Source of the DNA: Dyella sp. AtDHG13
GTDB lineage: Bacteria > Pseudomonadota > Gammaproteobacteria > Xanthomonadales > Rhodanobacteraceae
Direction: 5' to 3'
Length of the DNA: 64,000 bases
NCBI RefSeq assembly: GCF_003201105.1
Contig: NZ_QICJ01000001.1
Coordinates: 124,001 to 188,000 of the forward strand
Part shown: piece after piece, positions 8,289 through 17,077 of the stretch
How the letters are laid out: each line of letters starts with the position of its first letter
Position numbering within the stretch: position 1 is the stretch's first letter
The notes under the pieces: model-generated
Told to the model about the DNA's origin: nothing
Seen by the model: only the letters and a program-made list of their open reading frames with translations
The model's database searches: none
Translations under genes and position numbers: made by a program

Positions 8289-10847
8289 TCAGGCGGCGGA
8301 ATCGCCCACGCCGGCGAGCAGGCGCTGGCGCTCCAGCAGCAGCTTTTCGAAGGCCGGCTGCGGCAACGGACGGCAGAACAGATAGCCCTGCAATTCATCG
8401 CAGTGGTTGGCGCGCAGGAACTCCATGTGCTGCTCGGTTTCCACGCCCTCCGCCACCACGCCGCGCTTGAGGCGGTGCGCCATCTCGATGGTGGCGCGCA
8501 CGATGGCCTCGTCATCGGGATCCACCCCGATGTTCCTGACGAAGCTCTGGTCGATCTTGATGCGGTCCGCAGGCAGCTTGCGCAGGTAGTCCAGCGATGC
8601 CGCGCCCGTGCCGAAATCGTCGATGGCGATGCGCACGCCCAGGCGATGCAGGCCCTGCAGGTTTTCCACCAGGTTGGGCGCCGCCTTGATGCTGATGCTC
8701 TCGGTGATTTCCATCTCCAGCAGGTTCGCTTCGAGCCCGCTTTCGTCCAGCGCCGCCGACACCACCTCCAGCAGGTTGGGCTGCATCAGCTGCACCGCCG
8801 ACAGGTTCACGCCCAGACGCAACCCGAGTCCAAAGCGGCGCTCCCACTCCTGCGCATGACGGCAGGCCGCGCGCAGCACCCATTCGCCGATGGAAACAAT
8901 CAGGCCGGTTTCTTCCGCCAACGGGATGAAGAAGCCGGGGCCAATGAAGCCGAGCTCCGGATGCTCCCAGCGCACCAGCGCCTCCATGCCGACGATGTCC
9001 TCGGTAACCGCGTCCACCTGCGGCTGGTAGAACACGCGCAGCTCGCCCTTGTGCTCGGCATGCCGCAGGCCGGACTTCAGCGCCAGGTTCTGCTGCTGCG
9101 ACTGCTCCGCGCTGCCCTCGAAGATCTGATAGTTGTTGCGGCCCAGGCTCTTGGCCGCGTACATCGCCTCGTCGGCGTGCTTGAGCAGGGTGTCGGCGTC
9201 CGGCGCATCGTCCGGGAAGAAGCTCACGCCGATGGATGCGGTGACCTGCAGCTCGGTGCCGTCGTCGATGCGCAGCGGCGCGCCCATCACCTGCACGATC
9301 TTTTCGGCGATGCGCAGCACGTCCTCGTTCTTCACGATGTGGCGCAGGATCACCACGAACTCGTCGCCCGCATAGCGCGCCACCGTATCGGAAGCCCGCA
9401 CCGTGCTGCGCAGGCGCTGCGTGGTGGTGAGCAGGACCTGGTCGCCTACCGCATGGCCCAGCGTGTCGTTGATGGTCTTGAAGCGGTCCAGATCCACGAA
9501 CAGAAGCGCGAAGCACTCGCCGGTGCGATTGGCTTCGCGGATGACGGTGTCGAGGCGGTCGTTGAAAAGCAGGCGGTTCGGCAGGCCCGTCAGCGCATCG
9601 AGCAAGCCTTCGGCGCGCCCCTGTTCGCGGGTGTGCCGCAATTCGATGGCGTGCGCGAAGCGCGAGGCCGCCACGCGCAATACCGGCTGCACGATGGCCA
9701 ACGACGGCAGCGGCTGTCGGGTGCCGATCAGCAAGGCGCCCAGCACGGTGCGCCGCTCGTCCTGCAGTGGCCAACCGGCAAAGCCGGCGAGCCCCAGCTG
9801 GGCGAGCAAGGGATCCATGGGTGCCAGACGCGCGGCATCGACCTGATGCAGCATCGCTTGTCCGGACAGCACCAGGCGCAGCGAACTCTGCAGGTGCGGC
9901 CCCGGCCACAGCTGCTCGTCGCCACGCCAGTACTGCACGAGCTGCACGGGCGCGCCGCCCTCGTCGGGCCGCGCGGACCATACGGCCAGATAGTCCAGCC
10001 CCATTTCCTCGTACAACAGGCGCGCGGCCTCGGCGATGCCCTCGTCGCCGCTGCCGGAAGCGAACATCCGCGCCAGCAGCGCCAGCGCCACTTCGGCGCG
10101 CACGCACGCACGGTCGCTGCGGAACATCAAGGCCACGGCGTCGCGGCCGGCGTGGCGCACGGCACGCGCGCTCACTTCGCCCGAGTCCGCTCCTCGCGAG
10201 GAGCGCCGACGCCCGGCGTGCCATTGGCGCGAACCTTCCGCGATCACATGCTCGACCGTGGTCTCGGCAAAAGCCAGCAGCTCCTTGATGGGACGACCGC
10301 GCAGCTCGTGGTCGCCCAGCCCGCTGTTGCGGGCGAGCGCGGGGCTGTAGTCGACCAGCCGCCCCCGGGCCGGGTCGACGATCAGCCATTCGGCGTCGAC
10401 CTCGTCGAAGGCGAATCGGTAGTCGCCGTTGCGCGAGGCCGCGGCGTCATCGGCGACGTCGCCATGCGCCGCCACGCGCTGCATGCGTTGCCAGCGCGAG
10501 AGCAATTCGTGCTCGATCTGCGAGGCGTACAGCCAATCGGCGATGCCGGCCGGCAACACGTTGGGCTTGAGCACGGCGCCGTCATCGAGCACGGCGAGAA
10601 CCGGGGCGCCCACGCAGGCGGGCAGACTACGCAACACCTCGATGCCCGCCATGGCTTCGCGGCCATCGCCTTCGAAAACCATGACGATCAGCGCCAGCGG
10701 CGACCGGCCTTCCAGCAGGATGCCCGCATGGGTGGCATCGCGCGCGGAATGCACGACGAAGTGTCCGTCTTGATCAAAGGTGTCGAACAGGGCCCGGCGG
10801 AGTTCCCGCTGCGCCGCAACGACCAGGATACCGGCAGGACTGGCCAT
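8289..10847 (-). CDS. Dual GGDEF/EAL cyclic-di-GMP signalling protein
   Basis: This is an 852-residue soluble-looking signalling protein. The N-terminal part (about 1-130) resembles a receiver-like fold, followed by a PAS/GAF-like sensory region (to about 410). Then come a GGDEF domain with degenerate signature AGDEF (in RYAGDEFVVIL) and an EAL domain with EALVRWEHP, DDFGTGAASLDYL and EGVETEQH. The EAL catalytic motifs look intact, so phosphodiesterase activity is likely. The AGDEF variant is active in some cyclases and not in others. It starts 1 nt after the stop of the 166-residue upstream gene, so translation may be coupled. No transmembrane segment is evident. Confidence 0.9.
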   Translation of the reverse strand: MASPAGILVVAAQRELRRALFDTFDQDGHFVVHSARDATHAGILLEGRSPLALIVMVFEGDGREAMAGIEVLRSLPACVGAPVLAVLDDGAVLKPNVLPAGIADWLYASQIEHELLSRWQRMQRVAAHGDVADDAAASRNGDYRFAFDEVDAEWLIVDPARGRLVDYSPALARNSGLGDHELRGRPIKELLAFAETTVEHVIAEGSRQWHAGRRRSSRGADSGEVSARAVRHAGRDAVALMFRSDRACVRAEVALALLARMFASGSGDEGIAEAARLLYEEMGLDYLAVWSARPDEGGAPVQLVQYWRGDEQLWPGPHLQSSLRLVLSGQAMLHQVDAARLAPMDPLLAQLGLAGFAGWPLQDERRTVLGALLIGTRQPLPSLAIVQPVLRVAASRFAHAIELRHTREQGRAEGLLDALTGLPNRLLFNDRLDTVIREANRTGECFALLFVDLDRFKTINDTLGHAVGDQVLLTTTQRLRSTVRASDTVARYAGDEFVVILRHIVKNEDVLRIAEKIVQVMGAPLRIDDGTELQVTASIGVSFFPDDAPDADTLLKHADEAMYAAKSLGRNNYQIFEGSAEQSQQQNLALKSGLRHAEHKGELRVFYQPQVDAVTEDIVGMEALVRWEHPELGFIGPGFFIPLAEETGLIVSIGEWVLRAACRHAQEWERRFGLGLRLGVNLSAVQLMQPNLLEVVSAALDESGLEANLLEMEITESISIKAAPNLVENLQGLHRLGVRIAIDDFGTGAASLDYLRKLPADRIKIDQSFVRNIGVDPDDEAIVRATIEMAHRLKRGVVAEGVETEQHMEFLRANHCDELQGYLFCRPLPQPAFEKLLLERQRLLAGVGDSAA

Positions 10848-10848
10848 G

Positions 10849-11349
10849 TCAGAGCATCCAGCGGCCGTCGCGCAGGCGGGGGCGCTGCGCGGGTTTGGGC
10901 TGGCAGCTCAGGCGCACCAGCACGTCGTTGAAACTGGCCACCAGCGACTCCGGAGGGTCCAGCAGCACCACCCGGCGCACGTGTCCCGTCGCGGCCCGCG
11001 CCAGCTGCCGCAGCAGCGTGGCGTCCGCCATGGGGAGCGGCAGCGGCAGGCGCTGCAGCAGATAGACGCCGAAGTGATTGCTCTGGAGCATGTAGCGCAA
11101 TGCGATATTGAGTCGCTGCGACCCGGGCAGCGCGACGTGCTCTTCGCGCAGGTTGCCCAGGCCCAGTTCCGGATTCCACAGATACACAGCTTGCCCGCTG
11201 CGCCGGACCAGGGGCCGCAGTTGGCCAACCAAGCCGACCTCCTCGCCGCCATCGAGGGCAATCAGGTTGCCCCGAACCGCTAGGATGCGATCGAGGATCT
11301 CGGCGCCGGCCTGGGCGGGGCTGGCGGGGGTGGCGATGGACGTGTTCAT
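10849..11349 (-). CDS. Conserved hypothetical protein upstream of the GGDEF/EAL gene
   Basis: The product is a 166-residue protein that I do not recognise. It has no signal peptide or membrane segment. It is rich in Leu, Arg and Ala and contains a short region around VRRVVLLDPPESLVASFNDV that looks like a strand-turn-helix of an alpha/beta fold, but no catalytic motif is clear. It is followed after 1 nt by the cyclic-di-GMP protein, so the two are very likely co-expressed and may act together. Confidence 0.65.
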   Translation of the reverse strand: MNTSIATPASPAQAGAEILDRILAVRGNLIALDGGEEVGLVGQLRPLVRRSGQAVYLWNPELGLGNLREEHVALPGSQRLNIALRYMLQSNHFGVYLLQRLPLPLPMADATLLRQLARAATGHVRRVVLLDPPESLVASFNDVLVRLSCQPKPAQRPRLRDGRWML

Positions 11350-11530
11350 GCGGGACTAAATTACGTGCTCAGGGGCGGTTCGCATAGCTCGAAACCAAGC
11401 CTCGCCGGAAACCGCTGCGCATTTCATGCGGCAGCGCACAGCTCGCGTTTTTATGGGCCGTTCATCCATGCCCGCGGGCGCCCGGAGCGTCTCGCAATCC
11501 TCGCTACGGGAGGGTATGGTGCAAGGCTTC

Positions 11531-13651
11531 ATGGCCACCCTGTTTACCCCCATGTTCGAAGGATTGCGCTTCAATCATTGGAAGACGAGCCTGGATGACA
11601 GCGGCATCGTCACCCTGTCGCTCGACCGCGCGGGCAGCAACGTCAATGCCATCTCGCGCGAGGTGCTCGATGAACTGGGCCAGATCGTCGAGCGGCTCGC
11701 CATTGAGAAGCCGGCCGGTGTGTTGATCCATTCGGCCAAGCCGTTCGGTTTTGCCGTGGGCGCCGACATCAAGGAATTCGTCACCTACGCCCAGCAGGGC
11801 ACGGTGCTGGAAAATATCGAGAACGGCCAGCGCGTGTACGAATCGCTGGCGCGTCTGCCCTGCCCCACGGTCGCGGCCATCCATGGCGCCTGCATGGGCG
11901 GCGGCACGGAACTGATCCTGGCCTGCCGCCAGCGCATCGCCGCGGACGACGACAAGACTCGTATCGGCCTGCCCGAGGTCATGCTGGGCATCCATCCCGG
12001 CTGGGGCGGCACCGCCCGTCTGCCGCGCCTCATCGGCGCCCCCGACGCGCTGCCCGTGATGCTCACGGGCAAGGCCCTGTCGGCCAAGCGCGCCCTGTCG
12101 CTGGGCGTGGTCGATCGCCTGGCTCCGCCGGCAGAGCTGCTGGCGGAGGCTCGCGCGCTGCTGCGCCGGCCGCATGCCCGTCCGTTCGCCCAGCGCGCGA
12201 AGGCCTGGGCCACCAACACGTGGCTGGCCCGCCAGATCCTCGCGCCCATGGTCATCAAGCAGACCGCCGCCAAGGTGCGCAAGGAGCACTATCCCGCGCC
12301 CTTTGCGCTGATAGATGTATGGAAGCGCGGCGGCGCCAGCATCCAGCAGCGGCTGAAGCTTGAGGCGCGCTCGGTCGCCAAGCTGGCGGAAACCTCCACC
12401 GCGCAGAACCTGATCCGCATCTTCTTCCTGCAGGAACGCCTGAAGGGACAAGGCAGCGGCATCGATCACGGCATCAAGCATGTGCACGTCGTGGGCGCCG
12501 GCGTGATGGGCGGCGACATCGCCGCCTGGGCCGCGTTCAAGGGCTTCGAGGTGACGCTGCAGGATCGCGAGATGAAGTTCATCCAGCCCGCGCTGGACCG
12601 CGCCCGCCAGCTCTACGAAAAAAAGCTCAAGACGGCCGACAAGGTCGAAGCCATCGTGCGTCGCCTGCGCGCGGACGTCGAAGGCAAGGGCGTCGCCACC
12701 GCCGATCTGGCCATCGAGGCGATCTTCGAGAACGCCGAGGCGAAGAAGTCGCTGTACGCCACCATCGAGCCACAGTTCCAATCCAATGAACTGCTCGCCA
12801 CCAACACCTCGAGCATTCCACTGGATGAACTTCGCGTGGGCCTGAAGGCGCCCGAGCGCTTCCTCGGCCTGCACTTCTTCAATCCGGTCGCCCAGATGCC
12901 GCTGGTGGAAGTGGTTCGCCACGACCAGCTGGATGCCAATGCCGAGAAACGCGCCCTCGCGTTCTGCAAGGCCATCGGCAAGCTGCCGGTCGCCGTGAAG
13001 GGGACACCGGGTTTCCTGGTCAACCGCATCCTGATGCCTTACCTGCTCGAAGCCATGCGCCTCTACAGCGAAGGCGTGCCGGGTCCGGTGCTCGACAAGG
13101 AAGCGAAGAAGTTCGGCATGCCGATGGGGCCGATCGAGCTGGCCGATACCGTGGGCCTGGACGTGTGCGCCTCGGTCGGCAAGGAACTGGCGCCTTTTCT
13201 TGGCCTGGAACTGCCGCCGGGACTGGAGGACAAGCTCGCGGCCGGCAAGCGCGGCAAGAAGGACGGCCAGGGCATCTACGTGTGGCAGGACGGCAAGCCG
13301 CAGAAGCCGGAAGTCGACCCCGACTACGCCGTGCCCGCCGATCTGCAGGACCGCATGATCCTGCCCATGGTGAATGAGGCAGTCGCGTGTCTTGCCGACC
13401 AAGTGGTGGACGATGCAGAGCTGCTCGACGCCGGCGTGATCTTCGGTACCGGTTTTGCACCTTTCCGCGGCGGCCCGATCCAGTACGTGCGCAGCGAAGG
13501 CGCCACCGTCGTGAAGGGCAAACTGGAACGCCTCGCGCAACGCTATGGCGAACGCTTCGCACCCAAGAACGGCTGGGATCTGCCGACGCTGGCCAAGACC
13601 GGCTTCGACCTTCCGACCAACGAGACGCAGAGCGCCGATAGCGAGAGCTGA
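11531..13651 (+). CDS. fadB: Fatty-acid oxidation complex alpha subunit (enoyl-CoA hydratase/3-hydroxyacyl-CoA dehydrogenase)
   Basis: This bifunctional beta-oxidation enzyme hydrates enoyl-CoA and oxidises 3-hydroxyacyl-CoA. From this start it has 706 residues. The N-terminal crotonase domain contains GACMGGGTEL and LPEVMLGIHPGWGG with both catalytic Glu residues. The dehydrogenase domain starts at VHVVGAGVMGGDIAAW (NAD site) and contains LHFFNPVAQMPLVEVV. ATGs at 11516 and 11552 are alternatives; 11531 has AAGG at workable spacing. No thiolase (fadA) gene is adjacent, so this may be a FadJ-type or orphan alpha subunit. A strong terminator follows. Confidence 0.92.
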   Translation: MATLFTPMFEGLRFNHWKTSLDDSGIVTLSLDRAGSNVNAISREVLDELGQIVERLAIEKPAGVLIHSAKPFGFAVGADIKEFVTYAQQGTVLENIENGQRVYESLARLPCPTVAAIHGACMGGGTELILACRQRIAADDDKTRIGLPEVMLGIHPGWGGTARLPRLIGAPDALPVMLTGKALSAKRALSLGVVDRLAPPAELLAEARALLRRPHARPFAQRAKAWATNTWLARQILAPMVIKQTAAKVRKEHYPAPFALIDVWKRGGASIQQRLKLEARSVAKLAETSTAQNLIRIFFLQERLKGQGSGIDHGIKHVHVVGAGVMGGDIAAWAAFKGFEVTLQDREMKFIQPALDRARQLYEKKLKTADKVEAIVRRLRADVEGKGVATADLAIEAIFENAEAKKSLYATIEPQFQSNELLATNTSSIPLDELRVGLKAPERFLGLHFFNPVAQMPLVEVVRHDQLDANAEKRALAFCKAIGKLPVAVKGTPGFLVNRILMPYLLEAMRLYSEGVPGPVLDKEAKKFGMPMGPIELADTVGLDVCASVGKELAPFLGLELPPGLEDKLAAGKRGKKDGQGIYVWQDGKPQKPEVDPDYAVPADLQDRMILPMVNEAVACLADQVVDDAELLDAGVIFGTGFAPFRGGPIQYVRSEGATVVKGKLERLAQRYGERFAPKNGWDLPTLAKTGFDLPTNETQSADSES

Positions 13652-13673
13652 TCACACGGCATCATCGCCACGC

Positions 13674-13703
13674 AAAAAGCCCGGCCTAGGCCGGGCTTTT
13701 TTT
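13674..13703 (+). terminator. Terminator after the fadB-like gene
   Basis: A near-continuous palindrome of GC-rich arms (GCCCGGCC / GGCCGGGC) is flanked by A5 on the left and T7 on the right. It lies between convergent genes and can act on both strands. Confidence 0.85.
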
Positions 13704-13727
13704 ACGACTCAGGCCAGCGTGCTGGCT

Positions 13728-14327
13728 TCACCACATCAGGTCGTCAGGAACACCGTCCTCACCCACGCCGCTCTCGCTGCCCGGCTCCACCAGCAAGGCG
13801 ACCTGATGGACATCGATGGCCTTGACCTGCTCGGCCAGCTCGCGCGTCACCACGAGATAACGCCCCTGCTGCTGGATCACCCCGAGCTCGCCGGCGTTGA
13901 TCGCCTTGAGCTGGTCCGCATCGACGTGCACGCGACGAATCTTTCCGCCGTACTCGAAATGGCGGACGTGCTCGACGTCGGCCTTGTTCAAGGTCTTGCC
14001 TTCCAGCAGCTGCTGAATCTTCAGCTTGCGCTCGCGACGCAGGCGCGCTTCTTCTGCCGCCGCCTGCTCCGCACGCTTGCGCTCGTTGGCTTCGGCCTGC
14101 GCACGAATCGCGTAAGCCTTGGCCAGATCGATTTCTTCCTGGCTCTTGCCGCCCGCAGGCTTGCCGTGCGGCTTGTTGTGCTGTCCCGGCTTGCCTGCCT
14201 TGGACGGCGCGCCGCCATGGCGCGGCGGGAAGGGCTTGCTCCCTTGCGGCGGCGACGGACGCTTCTCTTCACGGACCTGTTTGACGATGCCGCTCTTGAG
14301 CAGCTGATCGCGCAGGGATTCGGCCAT
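13728..14327 (-). CDS. DUF2058 family protein (YaiL-like)
   Basis: This 199-residue protein belongs to a family annotated as nucleoprotein/polynucleotide-associated on weak evidence. It starts with MAESLRDQLLKSGIVKQ, a typical DUF2058 opening. A long Lys/Arg/Pro/Gly-rich linker follows, then a charged, probably coiled-coil region (about 65-110) and a compact C-terminal domain (about 115-195). No signal peptide is present, so it should be cytoplasmic. Its precise role is unknown. Confidence 0.8.
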   Translation of the reverse strand: MAESLRDQLLKSGIVKQVREEKRPSPPQGSKPFPPRHGGAPSKAGKPGQHNKPHGKPAGGKSQEEIDLAKAYAIRAQAEANERKRAEQAAAEEARLRRERKLKIQQLLEGKTLNKADVEHVRHFEYGGKIRRVHVDADQLKAINAGELGVIQQQGRYLVVTRELAEQVKAIDVHQVALLVEPGSESGVGEDGVPDDLMW

Positions 14328-14369
14328 GGTTGAAACTCGCTTGCGTGGTACGGGAACGAAAAGTGCGTA

Positions 14370-14588
14370 TCAATAATGCGGCGGCGGCGGCTCGCTGTGC
14401 GGATCATGCCCTTGCGAGGTGCGCAGCGCCGACAGCTCACTGCGCAACCCACGGATCAGATCCTCCAGCGCAGCCAGCCGCATCGACAACTCGGCATCGG
14501 CGGAAGCCAGGGCGTTCACCGTGTCGTCGACGAAAGTGAGCCTGACTTCCAGCTCGGTCAGGCGCTGCTGCAGGGAATCGTCCGCCAT
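14370..14588 (-). CDS. slyX: SlyX family protein
   Basis: This is a small protein of 72 residues with an all-helical, leucine-heptad N-terminal part (LQQRLTELEVRLTFVDDT and on). Its Pro/His-rich tail ends PPPPHY, the usual SlyX ending. Function is unknown. The ATG at 14588 has GAGG nine bases upstream. A GTG at 14594 that would overlap the ugd stop is a less likely start. It sits immediately downstream of ugd. Confidence 0.82.
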   Translation of the reverse strand: MADDSLQQRLTELEVRLTFVDDTVNALASADAELSMRLAALEDLIRGLRSELSALRTSQGHDPHSEPPPPHY

Positions 14589-14590
14589 GT

Positions 14591-15928
14591 TCACTGCCTC
14601 AGGCTGCGGCCGCGACCGATACCGTAATACGCCAGCCCCGCCTCTTCCACTGCCGCGGGATCATACAGATTGCGGCCGTCGAACACCGCCGGCTCGGCGA
14701 GCATGTCGCGGATGCGCGCGAAATCCGGGCTGCGAAACGCCTTCCATTCGGTGACGATGGCGAGCACGTCCGCACCTTCGAGTGCCTGGTAGGCACTGTC
14801 GCAAAGGACGAGGTCAGCGCGATCGCCGTAGATGCGGTGCGTCTCATGGCGCGCCTCCGGATCAAAGGCCCGCACCTTGGCGCCCGCCTTCCACAGCGCT
14901 TCCATCAGGTTGCGGCTGGAGGCCTCGCGCATGTCATCGGTGTTCGGCTTGAAGGCCAAGCCCCACAGGGCGATGGTCTTGCCGGCGAGCTCGCCGTTGA
15001 AATGGCGCGAGATCAAATCGAACAACTTGGTCTTCTGGTCGTGGTTCACCGCTTCCACCGCACCGAGCAGGCGGGCCTGGTAGCCCACGCTGCGCGCGGT
15101 GCGCTCCAGCGCCTGCACGTCCTTGGGGAAGCACGAACCGCCATAGCCGGCACCGGGATAGATGAAGTGGTAGCCTATGCGTGGATCCGAACCGATGCCC
15201 TGCCGCACCAGCTCCACGTCCGCGCCCACGTGCTCGGCGATGTTGGCGATTTCGTTCATGAAGCTGATCTTGGTGGCCAGCATCGCGTTGGCCGCGTACT
15301 TGGTCAGCTCGGCGGAACGCTCGTCCATCACCACGGTGCGGTCGTGGTTGCGGTTGAACGGCGCATACAGCTTGCGCAGCACGCCGATGGCGCGCTCGCT
15401 GGAGCTGCCGATGATGATGCGGTCAGGGCGCAGGCAATCCTCCACCGCGTCGCCTTCCTTCAGGAATTCCGGATTGGACACCACGTCGAACTCGACGCTC
15501 ACGCCACGGCGGGCAAGCTCGCCGGCGATGGCTTCGCGCACGCGATCGGCAGTGCCCACCGGCACGGTCGACTTGTTCACCACCACCGTGTAGCGGTCCA
15601 TGTGCTGGCCGATGGTGCGGGCCACGCCAAGCACGTACTTGAGATCGGCGCTGCCGTCCTCGTCCGGCGGAGTGCCCACGGCAATGAAGACCACCTGCCC
15701 GTGGGCAATGGCCGGCGCAGGGTCGGTCGTGAAGTCCAGCTGCCCACTGGCGTGGTTGCGCTTGACGATGGGCTCCAGGCCCGGCTCGTAGATCGGGATA
15801 TCGCCCTGCTTCAGGCGCTCTACCTTGGCCGCATCGATGTCGACGCAGACCACGTGGTTGCCCATCTCGGCCAGACAGGCGCCGGTGACCAGACCCACAT
15901 AGCCGGTACCGAAGATAGTGACCTTCAT
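14591..15928 (-). CDS. ugd: UDP-glucose 6-dehydrogenase
   Basis: This enzyme oxidises UDP-glucose to UDP-glucuronate with 2 NAD+, feeding exopolysaccharide and lipid A modification pathways. The 445-residue protein begins [20 protein letters not shown] (Rossmann fold) and carries the catalytic Cys in [10 protein letters not shown]. The C-terminal domain has [12 protein letters not shown]. An upstream in-frame start is rejected because the family begins at the Rossmann strand. A second nucleotide-sugar dehydrogenase of a different subfamily is at 49016-50293. Confidence 0.95.
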   Translation of the reverse strand: MKVTIFGTGYVGLVTGACLAEMGNHVVCVDIDAAKVERLKQGDIPIYEPGLEPIVKRNHASGQLDFTTDPAPAIAHGQVVFIAVGTPPDEDGSADLKYVLGVARTIGQHMDRYTVVVNKSTVPVGTADRVREAIAGELARRGVSVEFDVVSNPEFLKEGDAVEDCLRPDRIIIGSSSERAIGVLRKLYAPFNRNHDRTVVMDERSAELTKYAANAMLATKISFMNEIANIAEHVGADVELVRQGIGSDPRIGYHFIYPGAGYGGSCFPKDVQALERTARSVGYQARLLGAVEAVNHDQKTKLFDLISRHFNGELAGKTIALWGLAFKPNTDDMREASSRNLMEALWKAGAKVRAFDPEARHETHRIYGDRADLVLCDSAYQALEGADVLAIVTEWKAFRSPDFARIRDMLAEPAVFDGRNLYDPAAVEEAGLAYYGIGRGRSLRQ

Positions 15929-16028
15929 TGTCGTGCAAGCTCCCAGAGGCAAGACAGCGATTCTAACAGGGCGGGCATAAGCCCAAGCTAAGAGAACTCC
16001 GCTCTTGGCGCCGCAGGCAACGCCCCAA

Positions 16029-16062
16029 AAAGCACAGGGCGCGAATCGCTTCGCGCCCTGCC
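16029..16062 (-). terminator. Terminator of the FKBP isomerase gene
   Basis: On the minus strand a perfect 10-bp stem (AGGGCGCGAA / TTCGCGCCCT) with a 4-nt loop is followed by TGCTTTTTG. It lies just after the isomerase stop and before ugd. Confidence 0.8.
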
Positions 16063-16090
16063 TTTAGCCTTGGAGAGCTGTGCTACGCGA

Positions 16091-16864
16091 TTACTTCGCG
16101 CCGCCAGCCTGCTCGCCAGCCGGGGTCGGACCGGTCTTGACCAGGGTGACGTCGAAGATGATCGTCGCGTTCGGCGGGAAGCCGTTCTGCGGCTGCGCAC
16201 CGTAGGCGATGTTCGACGGGATGAAGAACTTGTAGTGGCCGCCGACCTGCATCAGCTGCATGCCTTCGCGGAAGCCCGGGATCACGCCGGCGAGCGGGAT
16301 GGAAGCCGCGCCGCCGCCCTCGTGCTTGGACGAATCGTCAAAGGTTTCGCCGTTGACGAAGGTGCCGACGTAGTTCACCTGCACCGTGTCGTTCGGACCC
16401 GGGCGGGCGCCGGTACCCTGGCTGATCACCTGGTACTGCAGGCCCGAAGCGGTGGTCTTCACGCCCGGTGCGGTCTTGTTCTTGGCGAGGAAGGCGTCGC
16501 CTTCGGCCTTGTTCTTGGCGGCGACCTGGGTGTACTCGGCCTTGGCCTTGGCCTGCAGATTGGCGACGAACGCGTCACGGACCTGCTTGGCTTCGGCTTC
16601 GCTCATGGTCGGCTTCTGGCCCGACAGCGCGGACTGCAGCGCGCGAGCTACGGTGGCCGGGTCCACTTCCTCGCGGACCAGCGGCGGCAGCGAGCTGGCC
16701 AGATCCCAGCCGACCACGTAGCTGGCCTTGGTCTTGTCGACCGCAGCCGGAGCGGCCGTAGCGGGGGCGGCGGACTTCGCAGCCTGTGCGTGCACGCCAG
16801 CGGTCATGCCCAGAGCAACAGCGAGCGCGGCCGCCGTCAGCGTGGGACGCAGAAAATGCTTCAT
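16091..16864 (-). CDS. fkpA: FKBP-type peptidyl-prolyl isomerase, exported (FkpA/Mip-like)
   Basis: This periplasmic folding helper isomerises prolyl bonds. The 257-residue protein has a signal peptide (MKHFLRPTLTAAALAVALG, cleavage near VHAQA). A helical N-terminal dimerisation domain (about 45-135) follows, then a C-terminal FKBP domain (about 150-245) with VQVNYVGTFVNGETFDDS and IPSNIAYG. The start at 16864 has a GAGGGAG site. It is flanked by its own terminator, so it is probably monocistronic. Confidence 0.93.
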   Translation of the reverse strand: MKHFLRPTLTAAALAVALGMTAGVHAQAAKSAAPATAAPAAVDKTKASYVVGWDLASSLPPLVREEVDPATVARALQSALSGQKPTMSEAEAKQVRDAFVANLQAKAKAEYTQVAAKNKAEGDAFLAKNKTAPGVKTTASGLQYQVISQGTGARPGPNDTVQVNYVGTFVNGETFDDSSKHEGGGAASIPLAGVIPGFREGMQLMQVGGHYKFFIPSNIAYGAQPQNGFPPNATIIFDVTLVKTGPTPAGEQAGGAK

Positions 16865-17077
16865 GTGGAACTCCCTCGTATTTGGATGTGCCGGCGCTAC
16901 CGGACTCAAAGCCCCCCCGATGGAGGCAGGCCCCGCATTGTGCGGTGCTTACAGAGTCTTGGCAACGATGCGGGGCCTGTGACCGTCAGTCGTGATTAAA
17001 AGTTCACGATTTGGCCTGGAAGCGCGGCTTTTTACGAATTCTGCACACCTGGTCGGGTACCACACCGAGATGACAAT

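Noticed and set aside
8037-10931. A 964-codon plus-strand open frame
   Set aside because: It lies exactly antisense to the GGDEF/EAL gene, has His/Gln/Arg-rich composition typical of GC-rich shadow frames and no family motif.
11504-13540. A 678-codon minus-strand open frame
   Set aside because: Antisense to the fadB-like gene, which carries full crotonase and dehydrogenase motifs.
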